A stretch of 64,000 nucleotides of DNA from JAEUPI01 sp963814435 (GTDB lineage: Bacteria; Pseudomonadota; Gammaproteobacteria; Burkholderiales; Burkholderiaceae_C), in contig CAWFCV010000018.1 in the NCBI GenBank assembly GCA_963814435.1, positions 1 through 64,000 of the forward strand. Direction: 5' to 3'. The notes beneath the pieces are model-generated. The model did not search any database. It was not told the DNA's origin and saw only the letters and a program-made list of their open reading frames with translations. Shown here one piece after another: positions 53,203-62,555 of this stretch; position 1 is the first letter of the stretch; every line of letters begins with the position of its first letter. The position numbers and the translations under genes are program-made.

Positions 53203-53607
53203 TCAGCTATCGAGCAGCAGCTGCGTCTGCGTGACGACGGCCACCAGCCTGCCCTGAGCCGACTTCACCGTCGTCTGCCAGACCATCGTCGTGCGGCCGC
53301 GGTGGAACGGCACGCACTCGCCGGTCACCGTGGTGTTCACAGGCGCCGCGCCGATGAACTTGGTGCTCGAGTCGGTGGTGGTCGTGCGCTTGCCCTGCGG
53401 CATGTTCATGAACGTGCCCACCGCGCCCATCGTGTCGGCGAACGCCATGATCGCGCCGCCATGCATCGCGCCACCGGTGGTGCACAGGTCGGGGCGCACG
53501 TCGATCTGCGCCACCACGCGCTCGGCCGACACCTCCACCAGCCGCAGGCCCATCAGGCCGGGAAACAGCGGGTCGAGGATCTGCTGGACCGATTCGATGC
53601 TGGGCAT
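53203..53607 (-). CDS. PaaI-type hotdog-fold thioesterase
   Basis: 134 residues. Hotdog pattern: VSAERVVAQIDVRPDLCTTG, the active-site segment GGAMHGGAIMAFADTMGAVG, TTTDSSTKFIGAAPVNTTVT and VWQTTVKSAQGRLVAVVTQT. Such enzymes hydrolyse acyl- or aryl-CoA. Convergent with bkdB, which makes acyl-CoA; a housekeeping role on branched acyl-CoA is possible but only by location. AGGAGGAG lies just upstream. Confidence 0.9.
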   Translation of the reverse strand: MPSIESVQQILDPLFPGLMGLRLVEVSAERVVAQIDVRPDLCTTGGAMHGGAIMAFADTMGAVGTFMNMPQGKRTTTTDSSTKFIGAAPVNTTVTGECVPFHRGRTTMVWQTTVKSAQGRLVAVVTQTQLLLDS

Positions 53608-53764
53608 GACGAGCTCCTCCTGCGCGGCGCGCGCGATCGGCGCGGCGCCATCGGCACGTGCGCCGCGGGCGCAACGCCGTGCAATGTACTACCGCTCGAG
53701 CGTGGCCTTCATCGCCCGGCGTTTTCGGGCGCGTTCATCGGGCGCGCACCTGAAGCCCGGCCGA

Positions 53765-54370
53765 TCAGAGATCGGGTGCGTAGCGCCTGACCATCTCCTC
53801 CTGCGTTTCAGGCGGCGACCGAATGCCCGTCTGCTCGCTCAGCATCTGGCCGGCGGTGGGCAGCACGCTGCGCTCAACCCGGCTGTCGGGCGACCACAGG
53901 CGCGAGCGCATCAGCGCCTTGGCGCAGTGTAGGTACGCGTCGGTGACAGTGACCTTGATCACCAGCCGCGGCGTGCGCCGCTCGTCCTTGCAGCGCTCCA
54001 GCTCGGTCGGCGCGACCGACAGCATCGCACCGCCGTTGACGCGAAGCGTCTCGTCGACACCCGGGATCAGGAACAGCAGTCCCACGCGGCCGGTGACGAC
54101 GATGTTCTCCAGCGAGTCGAGCCGGTTGTTGCCCGGCGCGTCGGGGATCAGCAGCGTGTGTTCGTCCAGCGCCTTCACGAAACCCGGCGCACCGCCGCGC
54201 GGCGAGGCGTCCATGGCCCCGACCGCGCCGCCGCTGGCGACGATCACGAACGGCGACAGTTCGATGAAGCGGCGGCAATGCCGGTCCAGCGCGGTGAGCT
54301 GCTTCTTCACCGCACGCTCCTTGGGGTCGGGGTAAAGGGCGCGCAGCTGCTCGATGGAATTGATATTCAT
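53765..54370 (-). CDS. PPOX-class FMN-dependent flavoprotein (MSMEG_1061-like)
   Basis: 201 residues from MNINSIEQLRALYPDPKERA. KKQLTALDRHCRRFIELSPF, DASPRGGAPGFVKALDEHTL, LIPDAPGNNRLDSLENIV and GVDETLRVNGGAMLS match the pyridoxamine-oxidase-like split-barrel family of actinobacterial MSMEG_1061 type. Binds FMN or F420-like cofactors; substrate unknown. 28 bases downstream of kdpE on the same strand, perhaps at the tail of the kdp transcript. Confidence 0.85.
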   Translation of the reverse strand: MNINSIEQLRALYPDPKERAVKKQLTALDRHCRRFIELSPFVIVASGGAVGAMDASPRGGAPGFVKALDEHTLLIPDAPGNNRLDSLENIVVTGRVGLLFLIPGVDETLRVNGGAMLSVAPTELERCKDERRTPRLVIKVTVTDAYLHCAKALMRSRLWSPDSRVERSVLPTAGQMLSEQTGIRSPPETQEEMVRRYAPDL

Positions 54371-54398
54371 GCAGTCGATTCGATTCCAGGGTCAGCCA

Positions 54399-55091
54399 TC
54401 AGGGCACGAAACGATAGCCGACGCCCGCCTCGGTGACCAGATGGCGCGGCATCGACGGGTCGGGTTCGATTTTCTTGCGCAGGTTGGCCATGTGCACGCG
54501 AACGTAGTGCGTGTCTTCGGCATGACCCGGCCCCCACACCGCCTTCAGCAGCTGCCGGTGCGTGATCACACGGTCGGGCTGGCCCGCCAGGTGCGTCAGC
54601 AGCCGGTACTCGATCGGCGTCAGGTGCAGCGGCGTGCCGGCGCGCTCGACCGCGCGCCGCGCCAGGTCGACGCTGACGTCGCCGAAGGTCAGCGTCGGCT
54701 CGCCCGGGCTCGCGGCCTGCGCATGCCGGCGCAGCTGCGCGCGCACGCGCGCCATCAGCTCGCCGGCGCCGAAGGGCTTGACCAGGTAGTCGTCGGCACC
54801 GGCGTCGAGTGCGGCGATCTTGTCGGCCTCGGCGCTGCGCGCCGACAGCACGATCACCGGCGCGGACGACCAGCTGCGCAGCTCGCGGATGAAGTCCACG
54901 CCGTCGCCGTCGGGCAGGCCGAGGTCGAGCACCACCAGGTCGGGCCGCCGCGTGCCGGCGTCGATCAGACCGCGCCGCACGCCGTCGGCCTCGAAGGCCT
55001 CGTGCCCTTCGGACTCCAGCGCCAGGCGCACGAAGCGGCGGATGTCGGCCTCGTCCTCGACCACCAGCACGCGGGCGCGCAATTCGGTCAT
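54399..55091 (-). CDS. kdpE: KdpE response regulator
   Basis: 230 residues, intact. Receiver: VLVVEDEADIRRFVRLAL, phosphoacceptor in LVVLDLGLPDGDGVDFI, SAR and KPFGAGEL. OmpR winged helix: LHLTPIEYRLLTHLAGQPDR, VITHRQLLKAVWGPGHAEDT, HYVRVHMANLRKKIEPDPS, GVGYRFVP; the HYVRVHMANLRKK block is characteristic of KdpE. ATG overlaps the kdpD stop (ATGA at 55088-55091). Activates kdp genes under K+ limitation. Confidence 0.95.
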   Translation of the reverse strand: MTELRARVLVVEDEADIRRFVRLALESEGHEAFEADGVRRGLIDAGTRRPDLVVLDLGLPDGDGVDFIRELRSWSSAPVIVLSARSAEADKIAALDAGADDYLVKPFGAGELMARVRAQLRRHAQAASPGEPTLTFGDVSVDLARRAVERAGTPLHLTPIEYRLLTHLAGQPDRVITHRQLLKAVWGPGHAEDTHYVRVHMANLRKKIEPDPSMPRHLVTEAGVGYRFVP

Positions 55092-57814
55092 GACGATTCG
55101 GCCCGGGCTTGAGCGTCGGCCACCGCGGTGCCGTCGTCGCGCGGCGGCTCGCCGATCGGCAGCAAGACCGTGAAGCGCGCACCGCCGCCGCTGCGCGACT
55201 CACCGTGGATGGCGCCACCGTGCGCCTGCACGATCGCCCGGCAGATCGCCAGCCCGAGCCCGACGCCCGAGTCCGCGCTCTCCTTCACGCCGCGCTCGAA
55301 CTTCTGGAAGATCGCTTCTTCGCGCCCCTTGGGCAGGCCAGGGCCGTGGTCGTCGACCATCAACGCCACGCTGTCGCCCTGCAGCCGGCCGGTCAGCTCG
55401 ATCGCGCTGCCAGGCGGCGTGTACTTGGCGGCGTTTTCCAGCAGGTTGACGAGCACACGCTCGATCAGCACCGCGTCCAGGTGCAGCAACGGCAGGTCGT
55501 CGGCCAGGTCGCACCTTCAGCGCGCGGCCGGCCAGCGCGGGCGCGCAGGCGGCCAGCGCGCTGCCCACCACCTCCTCGAGCGGCTGCCATTGCCGATTGA
55601 GCTGCACCGCGCCCGACTTGCAGCCGCGCCATGTCGAGCAGGTTGTTGACCAGCGCGTTCATGCGCAGCGCCGACTGGCGGATCGACTGGCTGATCTCGC
55701 GCTGCTGCCGCGGTCGGCGGCGGTTTGGTCAGCTGCAGCGTGTCGGCCAGCCCGACCAGCGCGGCCAGCGGCGTGCGCAGGTCGTGCGAGATGGCCGACA
55801 GCAGCGAATTGCGCAGCCGCTCCGATTCGATCTGCACCGTGCTCGACTGCGCCACCTCGATGTAGTGGATGCGCTCCAGCGAGATGGCCAGCAGCGAGGC
55901 GCAGGTGTCGAGCAGGCGGCGCTGCTCGGGGCCGAGCTCGCGGCTATCGGCCGGCTCGACCGCCAGCACGCCGCGCAGGCGCATCGGCGCCTTCAGCGGC
56001 AGCACCAGGCAGGTGCTGGCGGGCAGGGTGTCGGTGCCGCGCCCGGCGGCCTCGCCGCGGTCGAAGGCCCATTGCGCGAGGCCCATGTCCACGGTGGCGG
56101 TGGCGCCGGGCAGCGGCTGCAGCCGGTCGTGCCGATCGGCCGCCAGCAGCGCGACCTTGGCGCCGAACTCGGCGGCGAGGAATCGCGCGCCGATCTCGGC
56201 CACCTGCTCGGGCAGCAGCGCCGCCGACAGGTCGCGCGACATCTCGTACAGGCTGCGCACGCGGTGCTCGCGCTGCGTCGCGGCCTCGGCCTGCATCTTC
56301 AGGCCCGCGGTCAGCTGCCCGATCACCAGCGCCACCACCAGCATCACCGCGAAGGTGACCAGGTACTGCACGTCGCTGACGGCGAACGAGAAGCGCGGCG
56401 GCACGAAGAAGAAGTCGAACAGCGCCACGCCGACGAAGGCCGCCAGCACCGCCGGGCCGCGGCCGAAGACGCCACCGCCACGCCGACCACCGCGAGCAGG
56501 AACAGCATGACGATGTTGGTCAGCTCGAGCACGGCCGAGCAGCGGCGTGGCAGCCAGCGCGGTGAGCGCGCAGACCGCCACGCGCGGCCAGCGTAGCCGC
56601 GCCAGGCCCACGGCGTTGCCGCCGCGTTCGCGCGCCGGCCGGCGTCGGCCGATGGTCGCGCGGCGGCGGGCAGCGCCACCTGCAGCACGTCCAGGTCGTC
56701 GGCCAGCGCGGCAATGCGCTCGGCGAGCGAGCGCTGCCAGGGCCAGCGGCGCCGATGCCGGCCCGATCACCAGGCGCGCCAGGTTGTGCTCGCGCGCGTA
56801 GCGCACCAGCGCCGGCGCGACCTCGGGCGCCGACAGCGTGGCCGTGCTGGCGCCGAGTTCCTGCGCCAGCTTCAGCACGCGCAGCGCCTGCTGGCGCCGC
56901 GCCTCGGGCAGGCGCTGCAGCGCGCGGCGTCTCGACGTGCACCGCATGCCAGTGCGACGTCCAGCTGCGCGGCCAGGCGGGCGCAGCTGCGCACCACCTT
57001 CTCGCCGTGCTCGCCCGGGCCGACGCAGGCCAGCAGCGCCTCGCGGTTCGGCCACACCGGCTGCACCGCGCTGCTGCCGCCGGTAGGCCTGCATCTCGTC
57101 GTCGACGCGGTCGGCGGTGCGGCGCAGCGCCAGCTCGCGCAGCGCGAGCAGGTTGCCCTTGCGGAAGAAGTTCGCTGCCGCGCGCTCGGCCTGCGGACCG
57201 CAGGTAGACCTTGCCCGCCTTCAGCCGCGTCGAGCAGCTCGTCGGGCGGCAGGTCGACCACCACCACCTCGTCGGCCTCGTCGAACATGCGGTCGGGCAC
57301 CGTCTCCCAGACGCGGATGCCGGTGATGCCGCTGACGATGTCGTTCAGGCTCTCCAGGTGCTGCACGTTCATCGTCGACCAGACGTCGATGCCGGCGTCG
57401 AGCAGCTCCTCCACGTCCTGCCAGCGCTTGGGGTGGCGCGAGCCGGGCGCGTTGCTGTGCGCCAGTTCGTCGAGCAGCAGCAGCGCGTCGGTATGCCGGG
57501 CGCCGAAGGCCAGCGCCGCGTCGAGGTCGAACTCCTGCAGCACGCGCTCGCGGTAGGGCACGTCCTTCAGCGGCAGGCGCGGCAGGTCGCGCGACCATCG
57601 CCTCGGTGTCGGCGCGGCCGTGCGTCTCGACCAGGCCGACCACCAGCGGCGTGCCGGCCGCCTGCGCGGCGCGCGCCGCGGCAAGCATCGCGTAGGTCTT
57701 GCCGACGCCGGCCGACGCGCCGAAGAAGATCTTCAGCTTGCCGCGCCGCGCGCGCGCCTCCTCGGCCTGCACCTGGCGCAGCAGAGCGTCGGGGTCGGGG
57801 CGTGCGTCGCTCAA
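55088..57814 (-). pseudogene. kdpD: KdpD osmosensitive K+ channel sensor kinase, multiply frameshifted
   Basis: TTG at 57814, eight bases after GGTGGAG, starts LSDARPDPDALLRQVQAEEA. The KdpD domain has Walker A FFGASAGVGKTYAMLAAA and DELAHSNAPGSRHPKRWQDV, plus NVQHLESLNDIVSGITG. A USP-like domain, four helices (FGVALFDFFFVPPRFSFAV region), GAF, then kinase: SAISHDLRTPLAALVGLADT (H-box), LVNLLENAAKYTPPGSAIEL and GLGLAICRAIVQAHGG. Frames break near 57594, 57225, 57205, 57085, 56935, 56735, 56530, 56475, 55715, 55620 and 55515; 57594 and 57205 are cured by removing one G and one T. Length ~900 residues, normal for the family. The structured repeat lies ~60 bases upstream of the start. Confidence 0.88.
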
Positions 57815-57991
57815 TTCAACTACTCCACCGCACCTGGCGCGACCCACAGTGAATGCGACGCCGGTCCAGTGTGATGGCGTGCTTTCGGCCCTTTGGCGAC
57901 ATTGACAGACCGCTCTGAAGTGACCCGCGACGAGCGGCGCGCGCTGCGCCACGGCCGCGGGCTGTGTGGCCCGAGCGCTCAGCCTGCGACG

Positions 57992-58187
57992 CCCCGGCCC
58001 GAAGGCCGGGGTGCACTGCGCTGCTCGCTCGACCAGGGCGGCTGCGATCCCGCCGCCGCGCCGCTGCACGCGGCGCCGCCTCACGGGTTCTCGCCGGTCT
58101 GGCGCTTGTGCGCCAGACGTCCACGGCCGGGCCTGCAGGCCCGGCCGGCTCGTGAGGCGAGCAAGAGTGCGCAGGCACTCTTGCTCG
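57992..58187. other. Array of four perfect hairpins with 4-base loops (possible structured RNA)
   Basis: Hairpin 1: 57992-58011, 8-bp stem CCCCGGCC, loop CGAA. Hairpin 2: 58097-58118, 9-bp stem GTCTGGCGC, loop TTGT. Hairpin 3: 58124-58147, 10-bp stem CGGCCGGGCC, loop TGCA. Hairpin 4: 58158-58187, 13-bp stem starting CGAGCAAGAGTGC, loop GCAG. CGCCTCACG at 58077-58085 pairs with CGTGAGGCG at 58151-58159 and would enclose hairpins 2 and 3; its last bases also belong to hairpin 4, so the two are partly exclusive. No T-run follows any of them. Strand of any transcript unknown. Confidence 0.6.
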
Positions 58188-58321
58188 TCCACACTCGCCC
58201 CCTGCTCGTGCTGCGCTGCTCGTCGCCGCAATTCGCGCCCGGACCCCACAGCCCACGACCGCGGCTTCGCGAAGGACACCGCGCGCGCAGCCGCACCTCG
58301 GTGCAGCGCCCGTGCGGTGGA

Positions 58322-58559
58322 TCGCGACAGGCGGTACCCGGCAGGGGCGATTTCGGGGGCGACGAGAAGCGCAGACGACCTGGGGTCGGCGCGCGCAGCG
58401 CGCTTCGTGAGAACTGACTCGCCGCGTTGGCTCGAACGCAGCGACCGCAGGTCGCGCAGTGAGTTACGCGGCGCGACCCCAGGGCGAGCATCGCAGTGCA
58501 GTCGGCGCATTTGGCCGACCGCCCACGCATGAGCCCCTGCCGGGTACCGCCTGCCGCGA
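58322..58559. other. Long nested inverted repeat (27-bp arms) enclosing further stems
   Basis: The arms at 58322-58348 and 58533-58559 pair over 27 bases with a single mismatch (core GGCGGTACCCGGCAGGGGC). Within the loop, CCTGGGGTCG (58379-58388) pairs with CGACCCCAGG (58474-58483), GCCGCGT (58421-58427) with ACGCGGC (58466-58472), and GCGACC-GCA-GGTCGC (58441-58455) forms a hairpin. The stems are nested rather than overlapping, so the whole could fold as one rod. Confidence 0.6.
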
Positions 58560-58689
58560 CGCACTGACGTCAACCCAAAGCAGACGGCTACGAATGCCCG
58601 CAACGGGCCGAAAGCACGCCATCGATCGGCCGACCTTGAGCCTGCCTGACCATCGCCACAACGGATTCGTCGCATGTCAGCGTGCGCCG

Positions 58690-59656
58690 TCACAACCAGC
58701 CGGCGCGGCGGAAGCGCCAGAACAACCATCCGCCGGCGCAGGCGATGATGCCCAGCGCCATCGGGTAGCCGTAGGCCCACTTCAGCTCGGGCATGTGCTC
58801 GAAGTTCATGCCCCAGATGCCGGCCAGCGCGGTGGACACGGCGAAGATCGCCGCCCAGGCGGCCAGCCGCTTGGTGGTCTCGGACTCCTCGATCGTCACC
58901 ATCGACAGGTTCACCTGGATCGCGGTGCCGATGGTGTCGCGGATCGCGTCGATCGCGATGTTGATGCGCGCCAGATGGTCGTGCACGTCGCGGAAGTATT
59001 CCTGCGTCTGCGCGCACACCGCCGGCACGCGGCCGCCGTGCAGCTTGCCGGCCACCTCGAGCAGCGGCGCCACGGCGTGGCGCAGCACCGTCGCGCGGCG
59101 CTTCAGCGCGTACAGGCGCTCGATGTTCCAGCGCGCGGCGCCGCGCTCGAAGATCTGCGCCTCGATGTCGTCGAGCTCGGTCTCGATCGCGTCGAGCAGC
59201 GGAAAGTAGCGGTCGACCACGGCGTCCATCAGCGCATAGAACACGAAGCCGGCGCCGTGGCTCAGCAACTGCGGCTCGCGCTCGCAGCGTTCGCGCACGC
59301 CCAGGAAGCCGTGGCTGCTGCGGTTGCGCACCGAGAGCACGAAGTTCGTGCCGACGAAGATCGCCACCTCGCCGACCTGCACCTCGCCGTGCTCCATCTC
59401 GAGCAGCTGCATCACGACGAAGACGATGTCGCCGTACTCCTCGATCTTCGGCCGCTGGTGGCCGTGGCGCGCGTCCTCGACGGCCAGCTCGTGCAGGCCG
59501 AACTCATCCTGCATCTGGCGCAGCTCGGCGTCGGTGGCGTCGCGCAGCGCCACCCAGACGAAGCAGTCGGGCTTGCGCACCCAGTCGCCGATGTCCTCGA
59601 TCGGCGATGTCGGCGAGCTTGCGGCCCTCCTGGTAGGCGACGCAGTTGATCAGCAT
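58690..59656 (-). pseudogene. corA: CorA family Mg2+/Co2+ transporter, one frameshift
   Basis: MLINCVAYQEGRKLADI begins the protein at ATG 59656; a slip near 59605 leads into DWVRKPDCFVWVALRDATDA. Then HELAVEDARHGHQRPKIEEY, FVLSVRNRSSHGFLGVRERC, the long helices ERGAARWNIERLYALKRRAT and RINIAIDAIRDTIGTAIQVN, and two membrane helices with the pore motif GIWGMNFEHMPELKWAYGYP (GMN). About 321 residues, normal. The start overlaps the stop of a small ORF (ATGCTGA), tying it to the kdp transcript. Confidence 0.9.
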
Positions 59657-59819
59657 GGTGCGCGGTGCTCCTCGGTCAGCGCGGCATCTTCCCATGAGAA
59701 TCGAGGTGATTGCGCGTGCTGCCTGGGGCGGTCGCCGCGACCCAGCAGCCAGCCGGCCAGCGCCAGCGGCACGACCAAGGCGGCCAGCGCGACGCAGCGC
59801 GCCCCACAGGTCCGACCAT
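59650..59819 (-). pseudogene. Small putative membrane protein between kdpC and corA, frameshifted
   Basis: Reading leftward from ATG 59819, about six bases after the inferred kdpC stop, one one-base correction gives ~55 residues. They start near SDLWGALRR, continue through a hydrophobic helix VALAALVVPLALAGWLLG, then RGDRPRQHAQSPRFSWEDA and end EEHRAPC. The stop TGA overlaps the corA ATG as ATGCTGA, the kind of coupling seen in real operons. No family recognised. It could be a small helper of CorA or Kdp, or a chance frame. Confidence 0.4.
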
Positions 59820-59824
59820 GCGGC

Positions 59825-60444
59825 TCAGCGCTTGCGCGGCGTCGTCCAGCGCCAGGTTCAGCAGCAGCACGTTGACCCGCGGCTCACCGAGGAAGCCGAG
59901 CCAGCACGCCTTCGGTGTGGCGCTCGACCAGGGCCCGCACCACGTCCGGCGCCAGGCCGCGCACGCGCGCCACGCGCGCCAGCTGGTAGTCGGCCGCGGC
60001 GCGGCTGATGTGCGGGTCCAGGCCGCTGGCCGAGGCGGTGACCAGGTCCACCGGCACCGGCGCGGTGTTGCCGGGGTCGGCCGCGCGCAGCGCCTCGATG
60101 CGCGCCTTCACGGCATCGGCCAGCGCCGGGTTCATCGGGCCCAGGTTCGAGCCGCCCGAGGCGCCGGCGTTGTGCGGCATCGGGCCGGTCGCCGACGGCC
60201 GGCTCCAGAAGTACTTCGGGTCGGCGAACGACTGCCCGATCAGCTGCGAGCCGACGGTCTTGCCGTCGCGCTCGATCAGGCTGCCGTTGGCCTGGTGCGG
60301 GAAGGCGAGCTGCGCAATGCCGGTCACCAGCAGCGGATAGGCCAGGCCGGTGATCAGCGACAGCGCGACGAACAGCGTCAACGCCGGGCGCAGCAGGCCC
60401 TCGGACGTTTCGGTCGCGATGGGCAAAGCGGATGGGGTGGACAT
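59825..60444 (-). pseudogene. kdpC: KdpC subunit of K+-transporting ATPase, frameshifted C-terminus
   Basis: MSTPSALPIATETSEGLLRP, one membrane helix LTLFVALSLITGLAYPLLVT, then the KdpC blocks NGSLIERDGKTVGSQLIGQS, FADPKYFWSRPSAT, ASGGSNLGPMNPAL, VPVDLVTASASGLDPHISRA and ADYQLARVARVRGL. A slip near 59905 recovers the family ending LGEPRVNVLLLNLALDD, and a second near 59835 gives the stop at 59825-59827. About 205 residues. Stabilises ATP binding by KdpB. Confidence 0.88.
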
Positions 60445-60460
60445 GGTCACTCCTCGAAGT

Positions 60461-62545
60461 TCAGGCCAGGCCGGCGGCGGCGATCAGCAGGTCGATCGCC
60501 TTGATGCCGATGAAGGGCACGATCACGCCGCCCAGGCCGTAGATCAGCAGGTTGCGGCGCAGCAGCGACGGCCGCGCCGACGGCGCGGTAGGGCACGCCC
60601 TTGAGCGCCAGCGGGATCAGCGCGACGATGATCAGCGCGTTGAAGATCACCGCCGACAGGATGGCCGAGCTGGGGCTGGCCAGCTGCATCACGTTCAGCG
60701 CCGACAGCTGCGGGTAGGTCGCGACGAAGGCCGCCGGGATGATGGCGAAGTACTTGGCCACGTCGTTGGCGATGCTGAAGGTGGTGAGCGAGCCGCGCGT
60801 CATCAGCATCTGCTTGCCGGTCTCGACGATCTCGATCAGCTTGGTCGGGTTGCTGTCGAGGTCGACCATGTTGCCGGCCTCCTTGGCGGCCTGCGTGCCG
60901 GTGTTCATCGCCACCGCCACGTCGGCCTGCGCCAGCGCCGGCGCGTCGTTGGTGCCGTCGCCGGTCATCGCCACCAGGCGGCCTGCGGCCTGGTGCTCGC
61001 GGATCAGCTTGAGCTTGGCCTCGGGCGTGGCCTCGGCCAGGAAGTCGTCGACGCCGGCCTCGGCGGCGATCGCCGCGGCGGTGAGGCGGTTGTCGCCGGT
61101 GACCATCACGGTCTTGATGCCCATGCGGCGCAGCTCGGCGAAACGCTCCTTGATGCCGCCCTTGACGATGTCCTTCAGCTCGACGACGCCGAGCACGCGC
61201 GTGCCGTCGGCCACCACCAGCGGCGTGCTGCCGCGGCGCGACGACGTCGTCGACGGCAGTCTGCAGCGCCGCCGGGAAGCTGCCGCCGAGTGCCTCGACA
61301 TGGCGCTGGATCGCGTCGGCCGCGCCCTTGCGCACTGCGCGCGCGAGGCCCGACACGCCAGGCAGGTCGACGCCGCTCATGCGCGTCTGCGCCGTGAAGG
61401 GCACGAAGTGCGCGCTCCAGCGCCGTCAGGTCGCGCTCGCGCAGGTTGAACTTCTGCTTGGCCAGCACGACGATGCTGCGGCCCTCGGGCGTTTCGTCGG
61501 CCAGCGACGCGAGCTGCGCCGCGTCGGCGAGCTCGGCCTCCTTGACGCCCGGCGCGGGCAGGAAGGCCGCGGCCTGCCGGTTGCCGAGCGTGATGGTGCC
61601 GGTCTTGTCGAGCAGCAGCACGTCGACGTCGCCGGCGGCCTCGACCGCGCGGCCCGAGGTGGCGATCACGTTGGCCTGCATCATGCGGCTCATGCCGGCG
61701 ACGCCGATCGCCGACAGCAGCCCGGCGATGGTGGTCGGGATCAGGCACACCAGCAGCGCCACCAGCACCACCAGGCTCACCGGCTGGCCGGCGCCGGCGG
61801 ACTGCACGCTGTACATCGAGAACGGCAGCAGCGTGACCACCACGCCGAGGAACACGATGGTCAGCGCCACCAGCAGGATGGTCAGCGCGATCTCGTTGGG
61901 CGTCTTCTGGCGCTTGGCGTTCTCGACCATCGCGATCATGCGGTCGACGAAGGTCTCGCCCGGGTTGACCGACACGCGCACGACGATCCAGTCCGACAGC
62001 ACGCGCGTGCCGCCGGTCACGGCCGAGAAGTCGCCGCCCGATTCGCGGATGACCGGGGCCGATTCGCCGGTGATCGCGCTCTCGTCGACCGAGGCCACGC
62101 CGTCGATCACCTCGCCGTCGGCCGGGATCACGTCGCCGGCCTCGATCAGCACGATGTCGCCCTTGCGCAGGCCGTCGGCCTCGAGCGGGTGCCACTTCAT
62201 CGCGGTGCGGGCCACGCCGCGGTCGGTAGTCGCCTTCGAGCTTCTTGGCCCAGGTCTTCTTCTTCAGGCCGCGCAGGCTACGCGGCCTGCGCCTTGCTGC
62301 GGCCCTCGGCCAGCGCCTCGGCGAAGTTGGCGAACAGCACCGTGAACCACAGCCACAGCGCGACGCCGAGCGATGAACACGCCGGGCTGCGCGAGCGGCC
62401 AGCGCGGTGGTGAAGGCGCTGCCGACGTAGACGACGAACATCACCGGGTTGCGCCACTGCACGCGCGGGTCGAGCTTCCTGAACGCATCCACCAGCGCCG
62501 GCCGCATCAGCGCCGGGTCGAACAGGGTCAAGGTCTTGCGATCAT
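60461..62545 (-). pseudogene. kdpB: KdpB catalytic P-type ATPase subunit, frameshifted
   Basis: LTLFDPALMRPALVDAFRKL and DPRVQWRNPVMFVVYVGSAF open the protein. ALFANFAEALAEGRSKAQ-type block, GDVIPADGEVIDGVASVDES and AITGESAPVI (TGES), PTTIAGLLSAIGVAGMSRMM, phosphorylation motif DVLLLDKTGTITLGNRQA, MVTGDNRLTAAAIAAEAGVD and MTGDGTNDAPALAQADVAVA follow. C-terminal helices end FIGIKAIDLLIAAAGLA at 60461. Slips occur near 62535, 62390, 62362, 62275, 62228, 61410, 61240 and 60580. ATG 62545 requires one correction at the N-terminus; 62551 is an alternative. Confidence 0.9.
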
Positions 62546-62555
62546 GGTCATGCCG

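Larger units (their letters stand above)
57873..58623. repeat. Structured intergenic element with 19-bp perfect terminal inverted repeats
   Basis: Fills most of the 875-base gap between corA and kdpD. GATGGCGTGCTTTCGGCCC at 57873-57891 is exactly inverted at 58605-58623. Inside are many further perfect or near-perfect inverted repeats (listed in the next entries). Open frames in it are short and have no recognisable domain, so it is read as non-coding. From memory, translated stretches like FVRTDSPRxxERSxRR recur as spurious ORFs in Burkholderiales, which suggests a dispersed repeat family. No transposase and no obvious target duplication. The remaining 57815-57872 and 58624-58689 show nothing else. 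Confidence 0.7.

Noticed and set aside
58077..58187. tRNA or tmRNA gene suggested by a cloverleaf-like arrangement
   Set aside because: No 7-bp acceptor, T-arm consensus, anticodon loop or CCA could be fitted; loops are uniformly four bases.
58158..58187. Rho-independent terminator for corA or kdp
   Set aside because: The 13-bp hairpin is strong but no T-run follows on either strand.
57873..58623. Insertion sequence or transposon
   Set aside because: The inverted ends look right, but there is no transposase frame and no matching target duplication outside the ends. A non-autonomous element remains possible.
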